A stretch of 58,290 nucleotides of DNA from JACJYC01 sp964558465 (GCA_964558465.1 CAZLEF010000043.1:1-58290); one strand, 5' to 3'. Counted from the stretch's first letter, positions 27,001 to 35,533 are shown. Made by a program: numbers and translations. The notes: generated by a model from the sequence alone, not told the origin.

Positions 27001-27200
27001 TTACTTCCGGCGGGCACCTCCAGGGTGTACTTCCCGTCCACATCTGTGACCGTCCCGCTGATCGTACCCTCTACCAGGATACTGGTTCCGATCAAAGGCG
27101 CCCCGGTTGCATCGGTGACTGTGCCGCTTACAGTACTCTGGGCATGGGTGAACCCCGCCGCTAAGAGTAATAGCGGTAGAATAGTGAAGAGTCTTTTCAT
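24012..27200 (-). CDS. SusC/RagA-family TonB-linked outer-membrane protein
   Basis: A 1062-residue TonB-dependent transporter. Signal RLFTILPLLLLAAGFTHAQ; a CarboxypepD_reg-like domain (STVSGTVTDATGAPLIGTSI) at about 22-110; the plug with IPGVNITSTSGVSGTGTNIT and NQPLFVVDGVPFNSST; then the beta-barrel ending RRIGGTLKVTF. It imports oligosaccharides bound by SusD using TonB energy. First gene of a four-gene glycan unit that ends with a GH20 hexosaminidase, so N-acetylhexosamine-containing glycans are the probable substrate. No regulator is adjacent. Confidence 0.92.
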   Translation of the reverse strand: MKRLFTILPLLLLAAGFTHAQSTVSGTVTDATGAPLIGTSILVEGTISGTVTDVDGKYTLEVPAGSNVLVFSYTGFRTANVEINGRTTVDLTMESDAVYTELVVVTAQGIRRDKKALGYSVSTVNEKAIQDRPQADVGRVLQGKIPGVNITSTSGVSGTGTNITIRGYSSITGSNQPLFVVDGVPFNSSTNSRGGFTSGGQSASSRFLDLDPNSIESISVLKGLAATVTYGDQGRNGVILVTTKNGSGKTRKAEFNLTQSYFTNTAHLPRYQNDYVGGFQQNLGYFFSNWGPTLEEARIYPSQNTNTALTTHPYAFLSNLAARAAMADYVTSVSPYEMVVFPNNVSDFFRTGVIANTSLNISGGNESSSYNLSAGYLDEQGYIPENGLKKLNLGLGVTSKLSSKLSVVSSFSFANTDQESPPLSGGTGNNALDFPSVLANVMFTPRQVDLMGWPYENPVDGSSVYFRSPNDIVNPRWVLKHYKTTGEVNRFFGTTSFNFQFTEDLSLIYRAGLDTYTENQEFQLGKGGVQAPTGAYFTRDLNNTIWDNSLILSYNLPLLSKLTAAAKLGGNIRNDVFRVNSVASSVQLARGLFRHDNFINNTGSDFTSEETRMGIFGELTLDYDNFLYLNFAGRNDWTSTVEPENRRIFYPSASLSFVPTSAFTGLQNEFITFLKVRAGVGTSAGFPRPYQTRNVLDQDARAWLNASGAALQTHAVSNVLGNPNLKPELHSELEVGLEGKFFNNRVGIDVTAYRRNTRDLITSSPLDASTGYTSTTINIGEIRNEGIELTFTATPVAGTNFSWDATLVYSRNVPTVVDLGGTLQEVQVTGFGGALGNYAIVGKPFNIIKGTGFRRNAQGQLEISSQGFPQATASPVVLGDPNPAFNTSFINALNYKNFSLEFMISYRHGGALYSSTAGALMGRGLTYDTGLENGYDRAQTFLFPGVLADGSPNNVQVTASDVGFNNIYFFGDEGRIYDGSTIRLQEISLSYSLPQNLLSRTPFKAITLQITGNNLWYRALHMPEGLNFDTDNLGLGVGNGLGFDFLTGPSARRIGGTLKVTF

Positions 27201-27694
27201 AACAAATCCAATTTTTATTAAAAAATAACTATCAGAGCCAATTCGGGATTACCTCAAAGGAGCGTTGATGCACGGTCATTACAATGTTTGGAAATTTGGG
27301 AGGTTACACAGCAAAAGATACACTTCTTTCCTTTCAGGCCAATTCGACTTTAAGAAGCGGATTACCCGAAGCACATAAAACCCAGGTTGAACGAACCAAC
27401 TGAAGGAAATCTAATTTTTGTTGGAAGAACAGCGGTATAGATCTCTTATCCTAATAAATTCAGAATGACATCTTCCTAAGAACGTACAAGAATTTTTAAT
27501 CGCTGCTTTTCACTGTAAAAATAAAAATACTGTCCGGATTCCAATGCTGGTCCAGGGTTTATTTTTTCGTTTTTTTCAAAAAACCGGTCAAAAACTTGCA
27601 ATTGTATATTTTTTGGGTTTATTTTGTGTCTTTGGCAGTTATACAATATATATAATAAGGCAACCTCCATTCTGTAAAACCCTTTCAGGTGTTA

Positions 27695-27765
27695 GTTACA
27701 ACTGTAGTATTTTGTTGTAACGGAACCGGTTCTGTCTGAACCCCGTTCCGTTACGCGGGTTTTTA
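27695..27765 (+). promoter_or_regulatory. Attenuator-like overlapping hairpins
   Basis: GTTACAAC (27695-27702) can pair with GTTGTAAC (27714-27721). The last five bases of that arm also start GTAACGGAAC (27717-27726), which pairs with GTTCCGTTAC (27745-27754), with a nested GGTTC/GAACC stem inside. The second hairpin is followed by GCGGGTTTTTATT. The two folds exclude each other, as in terminator/antiterminator pairs. The remaining part of the 27201-27786 gap is AT-rich; I see a TTTGGCAGTT motif at 27631-27640 and no certain gene. Confidence 0.5.
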
Positions 27766-27786
27766 TTGTCATTTAATCAGCAAATT

Positions 27787-27918
27787 ATGATCTCCAATCC
27801 TTACCCTGTTATGCCCATTCCTTTGTTATTGACTGGTATTTTTCCTGTTCCGGTCAAATCCGGCTTTACAGACCTTTGTCCCCCCGATCCGGACGACGAT
27901 ATCATTGTCCTGCCGTGA
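27787..27918 (+). CDS. Possible 43-residue peptide
   Basis: A short frame directly after the attenuator-like hairpins: MISNPYPVMPIPLLLTGIFP, continuing to GFTDLCPPDPDDDIIVLP and a TGA stop. The N-terminal half is hydrophobic and Pro-rich, the C-terminal half acidic with one Cys. It resembles a small secreted or leader peptide but matches no family known to me. The UPF0182-like gene starts 44 bases (GTG) or 107 bases (ATG) after the stop. Could equally be chance. Confidence 0.35.
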   Translation: MISNPYPVMPIPLLLTGIFPVPVKSGFTDLCPPDPDDDIIVLP

Positions 27919-27962
27919 TATTCCGCAGGACCGTTCTTGTATTCACTTAAAACCAGCATAAC

Positions 27963-30900
27963 GTGAAATCCAAACTGGAACCTTTTCCTGAGCCAACCGC
28001 TTTTCAGGGGCGCCTTCACAAAGGTATGCGTGTAAACGAGCGGGCAGGCTCCATCGGACTGACCCTCGCTTTTGCCTTGTTTTCATTCGGCAGTTTATTC
28101 TATTTTGCGGGCCCTTGGGCTGTTCTGGCCAATACGCGCCTGCTGGATCTGCTGATCAATTCCGGCGTCATCAAATACCATGACCGCGGCGCTGGGTTTG
28201 TGGAGGGTGTAGCGGATCCGGTCTATTTCATGAAATCCCAGGAACCCGTCATTTGGCTGGTTGTGGGATTGGCCGTTGTTTTTATCCTGGTATCCAGGCT
28301 GATAAAGGCCTTTCAATACCATCAAATCGCCCAACACCTTGGCCTGCCGGGCGCTTTTCGCCACCACGCAAGGGCGGTTTTTACCGGCAGGGCAGAAGGC
28401 CGGGAACGCTCCCCGGACGTCTGGTCGCTGTTCCGGTTTTTCCTGGTTTTTGAGATCGCCGTATACGCCCTGGCCGGGCTCTTCGGGGCGGGCTGGTCGT
28501 CGTGGCTGATCCAGATGTTATGGGGGCTGATCGTTTTTGGGGTGATGTACTGGTGGACCCGGCCGGCATCCCGGCCGGAGGGGGGGATCTCCCCGGTTTC
28601 CGCCGCATGGGCACAGGTGCGCGAACTGGCCGGCCGGCCGGCGCTGTTCCTGCGGCTTTGCCTTCTATCGGTAGCCGCCTTCGGTTTGCTGGATGTTGCG
28701 GCCTATCTCGTCACCATGTCCTTCTCCACCATTCATGTTCTGCTGCATGTCGATTTTTCCATTCTGCTGATGGCGTTTGTAGCGGGGTATATCGCCCGCC
28801 TCCTGCCGCTTACTCCCGGCGGGGTCGGGCAGTTCGAATGGGGTTTCACCGGAGCGCTTTTCCTGGGCGGCATGGGGCTGCCGGAAGCGGCTACGGTGGC
28901 GCTGTTGTTCAGCTTCTTTTATTATGTATCCCTCGGGTTGCTCTACCTGATCTCGCTGGGTTGGCGGAGCTTTCCGGAGGAATATGCAGCGACCAACGGC
29001 GACGAAAAACCCGCCGGCGCTCCGGCAGAAGAAGCCCGGCCGGCGCCCGCACCTTTCCTGCTCTGGAAAAGGGCATTGGTATTCGCCTCGGTCATCCTCG
29101 GCGTGTTTTTCTTCGACCGGCTTGCAGCGCTATTGTCCAACCTGTGGTTACTGGACAGCATAGGGCTCCGGGAGGTTTTTAATACCAATTTCTCCACAGG
29201 CGCCGGAATGTTCATTGCTGGCGCCCTGATGTTCGCCGCAGCCGGCGGCGCACCTGCCCTTTTTGCCAACCTGCCCCGGGAAACACGGCGGTTCGTCTGG
29301 GGCCTGGCCGGGTTCGCCGGGTTACTGGCCGCCTACCGGCTCTCGCTCCGGTACGAGGATGTTTTGCTCTGGAGGAACGGCCTTCCGTTTGGCGAAAACG
29401 ACCCTGTATTTAACAAGGATATCGGTTTTTACGTCTTTTCCCTGCCTGGCTGGCGCCTGACCCTGGAGGTATTGACCTGGGCTTTTGGAGTGGCGCTCGT
29501 TTCTTCGGCCATTTGCGCCTGGCTCGGCCGTCGCCAATCCGGGGCCGGGGTATTCGCAACGATGCCCGTACTGGTTTCCCTTGGCGGGCTCGGAACCGTA
29601 TTGGCCGCCTCCGTCTGGATCGGCCGGTATGATCTCCTCCTGAAAGAAGACAAGCTGACCAGCGTTTTCACCGGCGCCAGTTACCTGGATATTAACGGAC
29701 TTTTTTCCACACTCAACCAGATAAAACTCAACTCCTTTGTTATCATTGGGGTTACCATTTTCCTGATCGTATTGCTCCGGTCCTTGCGCAGGCAAAAACA
29801 TTCGGCAATCCGCATGGCCGGGACGGGCGTCGGGGCGCTCATCCTGGCCGACTTTTTATTCGCTTTTTCGGTCAGCGTCCGGAACACCGCCCTGGTCACA
29901 CCCAACCAGCCCGTGATCCAGTTGCCTTATATTGAAAGGCATATTGCCGCTACCCGGAAAGCCTTCGGCCTCGACAAAGTACAGGAAATCGAATTTGTGC
30001 CCCGCACCGGCGCCGATCCTTTACCGGCGTTGGATTCCCTGCTGTCGAGCAGTACCATCCGCAATGCGCCCCTCTGGCCGCCTTTTGTCAATTACCTCGA
30101 ACAACTGGTAGACCCCCAGCACGCGCAACGCATCCTCCAAACCGGCGGGGACGATATGATCTACGGCCCCTCGCTGGAAATTTTCCAGCAACAGGAGAAA
30201 CTCCGCACCTACTACGATTTCCTCGACGTGGACGTCCTGCGTTTTTCCATCGACGGCGAAAAACGGGTGCTGGCCGGTTCGGTCCGCGAATTGCCCATCC
30301 TGGAGCCCCAACCCTGGCTGGCCTGGTGGGGGCAGCGTTTTATGCTCTTCACCCACGGCCACGGCCTGGTGATGGCCCCCGTCGGGGAGACCACCGACCA
30401 GGGCGAGCCCGTTTTTGTCAGCGGCCAGATCCCCGTGCAAGCTGCCTGGCCGGAACTGACGGTAGCCAACCAGCAGGTTTATTACGGGGAAGGAAACGCC
30501 GGCATGGCGGTGAGCAACGTGCGGGACATGGCCGAACTGGACTACCCCACCGCCCAGGGGCGCGCTGAAAACGTGCTGCCGGCCGATTTCCCGGCCGGCG
30601 TCCAGGTCAACTCCCTGATCAAACGGATCGTTTTCGGCTGGCAAAGCGGCGAATTCTGGGAAATGATCTTCAGTTCGCTCATTACCAGGGAAACCCGGCT
30701 CCATATCCACCGGCAGCCGCTCAAACGGCTGGAGCAAATCGCTCCTTTCCTCTATTTTGAATCCGACCCTTACGCTACGGTCGTCAACGGCGACATCACC
30801 TGGCTGGTCAACGCCGTCACGGCATCCGACCAGTACCCATACAGCAAACACGAATTCATCGGCGACAAATCCCTCAGCCGCACCCCCGACGCCATTCGCA

Positions 30901-31784
30901 CCGAACGCATCAACTATGTGGAAGATGCCGTGAAAGCGACCATCAACGCAGCGTCCGGGCAGGTGAAGCTGTACAAAATCGCCGACCAACCCGTGATCAA
31001 CACCTGGGCCGCCGTCTATCCGTCGCTGTTCGCCGGCCAGGACCAGATGCCCGGGGAAGTCCGTCAGCAACTGACCTATCCGCTCCAGTTGTTCCATATC
31101 CTGTTCGACGACCTGTATATCTATTACCATATGAACGACCCCGTATATTTTTTCAACATGGAGGATATGTGGGACGACGCCGACGAGGTGCTGGGGCCGG
31201 TGCTGGACAAAGGCAAGGCCATTACTTTTTCGATGGAGCCCTATCATATGCTGCTCAAAACGGGTGGACTACTGCCGGCCGCGGTCGAGCAGGAACAGTT
31301 TGTCATGGCGCTGCCTTTTACACCGGAGGGCGCCCGCAACCTTCGCGCCATGCCCCTGGCTTATCAGGACGGCCCGGATTACGGCCGGCTTTTTGTGCTC
31401 AGCGTGCCGAAAGGGATGTTTGTCATGGGACCTGAACAGGCCGACGCCATCATCGACCAGGACCCCAACATCTCCCAGCAGATTTCCTGGTGGAACCGCC
31501 TGGGCACCGAGGTGATCCGGGGGCATACCTCCTTGCTGCTGGTGGAAGACGAGGTAATCTACATCGAGCCGATCTTCATCCGGTCGCAGCAGAATTCGAT
31601 CCCCCAGTTGAAACGCGTCATTGCCGTCATCCGCGGGCACGCCTATATGGCCGAAAACCTGGAGGAGGCCTTGCGGCAGGCGTACGCTAAATCCGGATCA
31701 GACCTTGCCGGCCCCGTTCAACGGGGAGCGGAAACAGAAGAAGGAAGCGCCTCCTCCGGCCCGGCCGGCGGCGCCTCCAGATAG
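27963..31784 (+). CDS. Fusion of flippase/LPG-synthase-like membrane domain with UPF0182 (COG1615)
   Basis: A 1273-residue integral membrane protein (GTG start at 27963; an ATG at 28026 would give 1252). Residues ~30-340 carry many helices and the lysylphosphatidylglycerol-synthase/UPF0104-type signature RLLPLTPGGVGQFEWGFTGA. After a Pro/Ala/Glu-rich linker (~345-365) come seven or so more helices and the UPF0182 features ENDPVFNKDIGFYVFSLPGW and QLPYIERHIAATRKAFGLDK, with a large extracytoplasmic domain to the end. UPF0182 has no known function and is best known from actinobacteria and cyanobacteria. The fusion suggests a lipid- or envelope-related role, which is inference. Confidence 0.82.
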   Translation: MKSKLEPFPEPTAFQGRLHKGMRVNERAGSIGLTLAFALFSFGSLFYFAGPWAVLANTRLLDLLINSGVIKYHDRGAGFVEGVADPVYFMKSQEPVIWLVVGLAVVFILVSRLIKAFQYHQIAQHLGLPGAFRHHARAVFTGRAEGRERSPDVWSLFRFFLVFEIAVYALAGLFGAGWSSWLIQMLWGLIVFGVMYWWTRPASRPEGGISPVSAAWAQVRELAGRPALFLRLCLLSVAAFGLLDVAAYLVTMSFSTIHVLLHVDFSILLMAFVAGYIARLLPLTPGGVGQFEWGFTGALFLGGMGLPEAATVALLFSFFYYVSLGLLYLISLGWRSFPEEYAATNGDEKPAGAPAEEARPAPAPFLLWKRALVFASVILGVFFFDRLAALLSNLWLLDSIGLREVFNTNFSTGAGMFIAGALMFAAAGGAPALFANLPRETRRFVWGLAGFAGLLAAYRLSLRYEDVLLWRNGLPFGENDPVFNKDIGFYVFSLPGWRLTLEVLTWAFGVALVSSAICAWLGRRQSGAGVFATMPVLVSLGGLGTVLAASVWIGRYDLLLKEDKLTSVFTGASYLDINGLFSTLNQIKLNSFVIIGVTIFLIVLLRSLRRQKHSAIRMAGTGVGALILADFLFAFSVSVRNTALVTPNQPVIQLPYIERHIAATRKAFGLDKVQEIEFVPRTGADPLPALDSLLSSSTIRNAPLWPPFVNYLEQLVDPQHAQRILQTGGDDMIYGPSLEIFQQQEKLRTYYDFLDVDVLRFSIDGEKRVLAGSVRELPILEPQPWLAWWGQRFMLFTHGHGLVMAPVGETTDQGEPVFVSGQIPVQAAWPELTVANQQVYYGEGNAGMAVSNVRDMAELDYPTAQGRAENVLPADFPAGVQVNSLIKRIVFGWQSGEFWEMIFSSLITRETRLHIHRQPLKRLEQIAPFLYFESDPYATVVNGDITWLVNAVTASDQYPYSKHEFIGDKSLSRTPDAIRTERINYVEDAVKATINAASGQVKLYKIADQPVINTWAAVYPSLFAGQDQMPGEVRQQLTYPLQLFHILFDDLYIYYHMNDPVYFFNMEDMWDDADEVLGPVLDKGKAITFSMEPYHMLLKTGGLLPAAVEQEQFVMALPFTPEGARNLRAMPLAYQDGPDYGRLFVLSVPKGMFVMGPEQADAIIDQDPNISQQISWWNRLGTEVIRGHTSLLLVEDEVIYIEPIFIRSQQNSIPQLKRVIAVIRGHAYMAENLEEALRQAYAKSGSDLAGPVQRGAETEEGSASSGPAGGASR

Positions 31785-31789
31785 ATCAT

Positions 31790-32299
31790 TCAGAACGAAC
31801 GGACGGCGCGCACCCGGCTCGAACCGCCCTTGTTAAGCAGCGCCTGTTCGCCTTTTTTGAAGTGCTGGCGCCAGGCGTTGGGCATATCGTTCTCGGAAGA
31901 GCTCCAGTAGAATTCTTCGGCGAAAGCGCCGAGTTTCTGAGCATGCAGGACCTTGAAAACCAGGTTGAGTTCGTAACGGGTCGGCAAACGCCAGTCCATG
32001 AATTCCCGGCCGGTTTCATCGTAGTTGGAAGGGTTGCTGACGAGGTCGAAAGCCGTGTACCAACTGGTCATTTCGGACTGGTCGGTCATGGCTGCCACCA
32101 GGCCGTGCGTTCCGGCCGTATTGACATAAAAGACAATGCCCCCGTAACGAAGATCGCCTACTGCGGCGGGCGTTTCGGTTTCTTTGGGATTTTCCGGAAT
32201 ACCGGTCGATTCGTCGGGGGCTTGCGCGGCGGCAAGGAACGGAAAAAGAAACAGGGCGGCTATCCATGCGGATGCCGGGAGGACCAATGTGTTTTTCAT
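31790..32299 (-). CDS. DUF1566 (Lcl-type) secreted protein
   Basis: A 169-residue protein with a signal peptide (AWIAALFLFPFLAAAQAP) and a DUF1566 domain: YGGIVFYVNTAGTHGLVAAM, then the diagnostic DWRLPTRYELNLVF, YWSSSEND and SRVRAVRSF. This C-type-lectin-like domain occurs in surface adhesins; the single-domain form has no assigned role. The gene ends 5 bases from the stop of the UPF0182 gene, convergent. Its leader carries the TGATTTTGGCAGTT motif (32306-32319) and a -7 element at 32373. Confidence 0.82.
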   Translation of the reverse strand: MKNTLVLPASAWIAALFLFPFLAAAQAPDESTGIPENPKETETPAAVGDLRYGGIVFYVNTAGTHGLVAAMTDQSEMTSWYTAFDLVSNPSNYDETGREFMDWRLPTRYELNLVFKVLHAQKLGAFAEEFYWSSSENDMPNAWRQHFKKGEQALLNKGGSSRVRAVRSF

Positions 32300-32305
32300 A
32301 ATTAT

Positions 32306-32319
32306 TGATTTTGGCAGTT
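32306..32319 (-). promoter_or_regulatory. Conserved leader motif AACTGCCAAAATCA
   Basis: The 14-mer TGATTTTGGCAGTT on the plus strand is identical to 42339-42352. Here it lies 7 bases before the DUF1566 start codon, within the 5' leader. Related shorter copies are at 27631 and 42215. Confidence 0.45.
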
Positions 32320-32372
32320 AATGATTTACTTGATTACAACCCCAAAAAAGGTAAATTATTTTTTGCCGATAT

Positions 32373-32380
32373 CAAAATTA
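32373..32380 (-). promoter_or_regulatory. Bacteroidota -7 element TAATTTTG
   Basis: On the minus strand TAATTTTG matches TAnnTTTG 74 bases upstream of the DUF1566 start. The -33 spacing is short. Confidence 0.4.
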
Positions 32381-32643
32381 TTATTTTTTTTAACCAATTA
32401 CCGGTTTAAAAAAAAATCGACCGGCACGGGTTCAGTATCGTTAGGGTAATTTCACCCATATCCGTTGTTTTAAAATGCCGGAAATTAAATTTTTAATTTT
32501 ATTTTTACACCTGATTATGAATGACTTAAAATGTGTTACATTCATGATATGGTTTTCTTTTTTCATTTTTTAAAAAAATAAAAATTAATTTATTTTTTTA
32601 AAAAAAATATCTGTATTTTCAATACATTCGTACAAAAAAATAT

Positions 32644-32651
32644 TATATTTG
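32644..32651 (+). promoter_or_regulatory. Bacteroidota -7 element TATATTTG
   Basis: TATATTTG in an AT-rich stretch is the best promoter candidate for the secreted 836-residue protein. It would give a leader of about 350 bases. Confidence 0.5.
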
Positions 32652-32704
32652 CAGACAAATTTTACATAGTATTCTCGGCCCATTAAAATAAACGCAAAAA
32701 CGCG

Positions 32705-32934
32705 TGTTTCAAGGTAAAGGCAGTTAAATCAAACCACGACCGTCGGCAGGACAGGAAATCCGGTTTTCCGGTTTCTGTATGTCGATCTCACACAACAGGC
32801 CTTGAAACATTTTCCGGACGAGCGTGCAACGCTGGTCAACTCATGAAAAGCAAAGACGACAGGACAGCATCATCCGGGCGCCCGCCGGGGTGAATGCGGT
32901 TGTTTTGGTTCGCCGTTTCCACGATTTAACTGCC
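32705..32934 (+). promoter_or_regulatory. Long structured 5' leader
   Basis: Two perfect inverted repeats interleave in the leader of the 836-residue gene: TGTTTCAAGG (32705-32714) with CCTTGAAACA (32800-32809), and GGCAGTTAAATC (32719-32730) with GATTTAACTGCC (32923-32934). A small frame inside (32824-33006) has no recognisable product. No known riboswitch class is recognised. The remainder of 32300-33011 is very AT-rich. Confidence 0.45.
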
Positions 32935-33011
32935 TGCCTTCCCGTCTCTTCGTTTTTCCATTCGGTATGGTATTTAACGACCTGTTTCAATAACAAATTA
33001 AAATAATTCTC

Positions 33012-35522
33012 ATGATGAAAACAGTACCCAGGCTACGATTTGGCTATTCGGGTCTTCTGACGGGGTTATGCCTGTTGCTCGGCGGCCTGTCCGTTCAGGC
33101 GCAGACGTTCCAGACCGGCAACGTCAGCGACGCTTCGGGAAATTTCCTTACCTTCCCGTTCCAGCTCCCCGATCCCAACCCGTTGACGCCGCCACCGCCT
33201 CCGCCGGCCTTCAACGCCAGAATGACGGCGGTCATCTCCAATATCGTCGTCCTTGCGGGAGAAGGCATTATCGGCGGCGACGTGCTGGAGTTCGACGTGA
33301 CGATCGAGAACACTTCCACCGACCCTGACGTCGTGCTCACCGCCTTTGCCTTCCAGAGCAAGTTCAGCGAATCGCCCGCCCTGGCCAGCCGCATCGGCGA
33401 CAAACTTTTTTACGCTACCGTCGTGCCGGGCGCTCACCCCGACGGCCCGATGGGCACCGTGAAGAAAAACGGCACCTCCAACGGCTTGTTTTCCGGCAAA
33501 TGGAAGGGAATCTGCATCAACTCCAGCACCGACTTCCTGCCTGAGTTCAACTCCGGCCTGGAAGACGAATCGCTGGAATGCGCGGGCGCGCGCACCGACG
33601 CTGACCTCGACGGCAACCCGGAGCTCTCTTTCCCCCTTGTCGGCCTGTATCCGGGCCAGAGCCAGACCGTGCGCCTCCGTCTCGACAGCGGCACCACCGA
33701 CGGCGCCCTGCACCGGGTGCCCGGAGGAACGCTGACCGGTACGGTTGGTTTCGAGGAACTTATGGGTCCGAACGGCATTACTTACTTCGTCCCGGTAATG
33801 GACGTGCCCGGCAACGTGCTTGAAATCCCGGATTTTGGCGACAACAAGGTATTGCGCGACGCCGACGGAACCTTTAACCCGACCTTCGCGCTCGCAGCCG
33901 ACGGCCTCACCTTCAACAGCCAGGAATACCTGACCCTGCCCAGGCGCAACTTCGCCTTCACCGATATCCTGGGCCGCAACCACGACTGCGAAACCTACGG
34001 CCTGCACGAAGTGGCAGGCACCCCCTGCTTCGGTAACCCGGATGACCAGCCGTTCTTCAATTTCCTGGGCACCGGCGACCTGATTCCCGGTATCGAGAAC
34101 TTCGCCGCCATCCTGCACGGTTTCGGCGAATTCGTGGAAACGGGCGATCCGGACAACCCCTACGCCCTGCCGAACTATCCCTACGACATCCTTTGTGATA
34201 ACTGCGGCGGCAAACCTTTTATTCCCGTCGCCGAATTTTATAAACAGATCCATCCGGATACGGCCCTCCGCCAGATGGTGGCCGGCGAATACGGCGAACT
34301 CGGTGGCGCTGATCAATATACGGCCTTTATAGAAAGCACGCCCGTATCAGCCCCTGAAGACTTCAGGGATGAATCCGTTCCGGAAGCCGACCCCGGCGGA
34401 CCGCCGCAAGGCCCTGCGCTCAATACATCGGCCGTCGGCGTATTCCGCGACCTCAATGTGATCTTTGGCGGGGGTATCAACGGCGGCGACGCCATCGAAT
34501 TCGAGATCGATATCACCAATACTTCCACCAATACGGAAGCCTACCTGACCGCTTTTAATTATCAGACCAAGGCCCGCGGCCTGGCCGATATCGGCCTGCT
34601 TGACGGCTTTACCCAGGACCGGCGCGACATCCGGCTTGATTCCTCCCTGGAACCCTGCCTGACCCTTAGCGACAGCGCCTGCTGGAACGCCACCCTCGGC
34701 ATCGGCCACTTCCCGAACGTCATCGGCAACGGCCTGTTGTTCGGCCAGATGGTATGGACCAACGACGACGCCGGACGCGAAGGCCCCGTGATCAACGACC
34801 AGGTGTACGTGGACCCGGTCAACGGAAAGGACCCCGTTCCTTACTGGCTGGAATCGGTGAAAAAGAACGGCCCCTTCTCCCCTATCCTGAAGGGCAACGT
34901 CAACTTCATCTGCGTCAAGAGCGGTTTGTTCGACAACGACCCCGACGCCGACGCCGCCTGCGCGGGCGAACCGGCCATCCTGATTGATCCGGACGGACTA
35001 CCCATCCCGTCCAATATCACGCAGCGCCTCGGCCTGCCCCCGGGTGAAACCCAGACCGTTCGCATAAGGATGGAATTCGGCGATTTCCGCGGCGCCATGC
35101 TCAAGATTGTGGCGGGCACCCTGGTTGACCTCGGCGACCCCGACTATGGCCTGAAAAGGGATTTTGATTGTTCGGACCAGCGCGAACTCGAATATGCCCA
35201 CCCCGATCTGGTTGGTGTGAATATCGGTTACCTGCCCAATACCGACGCCACCTGGCTCACGCCGGAAACCCTGGAGGAAATCGAATATGTGATTATCAAC
35301 CAGCCGGGCGACGCGCCGACCGTGATGAACTTCCAGCAGAACTTCGGTTATATCCTGGCTATGTCCGGATTCATTCCCAGCGCCGAGTTCTATGCGCCGG
35401 ACCCTAACCCGGACCTGGTCGGCACTTCCGCTGAGGGCGTACTCATCCAGCAACAGGTGTTGGGTACGTACGAAGTAAATGAAATTCCCAGCAATGTGAC
35501 CGTATTTTCTAACAACAAATAA
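33012..35522 (+). CDS. Secreted protein with internally duplicated domain
   Basis: An 836-residue protein with a signal peptide (SGLLTGLCLLLGGLSVQAQ). Two homologous halves are visible. The first runs from about residue 70: VLAGEGIIGGDVLEFDVTIE, GTVKKNGTSNGLFSGKWKGI, GLYPGQSQTVRLRLDSG. The second starts near residue 470: IFGGGINGGDAIEFEIDITN, ESVKKNGPFSPILKGNVNFI, GLPPGETQTVRIRMEFGD. No catalytic motif and no T9SS sorting domain are seen at the C-terminus. The family is unknown to me; it is probably a surface or matrix protein. The next gene (T9SS cargo) starts 11 bases downstream, so they form one unit. Confidence 0.78.
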   Translation: MMKTVPRLRFGYSGLLTGLCLLLGGLSVQAQTFQTGNVSDASGNFLTFPFQLPDPNPLTPPPPPPAFNARMTAVISNIVVLAGEGIIGGDVLEFDVTIENTSTDPDVVLTAFAFQSKFSESPALASRIGDKLFYATVVPGAHPDGPMGTVKKNGTSNGLFSGKWKGICINSSTDFLPEFNSGLEDESLECAGARTDADLDGNPELSFPLVGLYPGQSQTVRLRLDSGTTDGALHRVPGGTLTGTVGFEELMGPNGITYFVPVMDVPGNVLEIPDFGDNKVLRDADGTFNPTFALAADGLTFNSQEYLTLPRRNFAFTDILGRNHDCETYGLHEVAGTPCFGNPDDQPFFNFLGTGDLIPGIENFAAILHGFGEFVETGDPDNPYALPNYPYDILCDNCGGKPFIPVAEFYKQIHPDTALRQMVAGEYGELGGADQYTAFIESTPVSAPEDFRDESVPEADPGGPPQGPALNTSAVGVFRDLNVIFGGGINGGDAIEFEIDITNTSTNTEAYLTAFNYQTKARGLADIGLLDGFTQDRRDIRLDSSLEPCLTLSDSACWNATLGIGHFPNVIGNGLLFGQMVWTNDDAGREGPVINDQVYVDPVNGKDPVPYWLESVKKNGPFSPILKGNVNFICVKSGLFDNDPDADAACAGEPAILIDPDGLPIPSNITQRLGLPPGETQTVRIRMEFGDFRGAMLKIVAGTLVDLGDPDYGLKRDFDCSDQRELEYAHPDLVGVNIGYLPNTDATWLTPETLEEIEYVIINQPGDAPTVMNFQQNFGYILAMSGFIPSAEFYAPDPNPDLVGTSAEGVLIQQQVLGTYEVNEIPSNVTVFSNNK

Positions 35523-35533
35523 CCTGCAAGTCC

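Noticed and set aside
27476..27670. 64-residue frame upstream of SusC
   Set aside because: AT-rich, Lys/Asn-rich reading without features; probably chance in the leader region.
32824..33006. 60-codon frame in the long leader
   Set aside because: No ATG at the start of the frame, composition not protein-like, and overlaps the inverted repeat.
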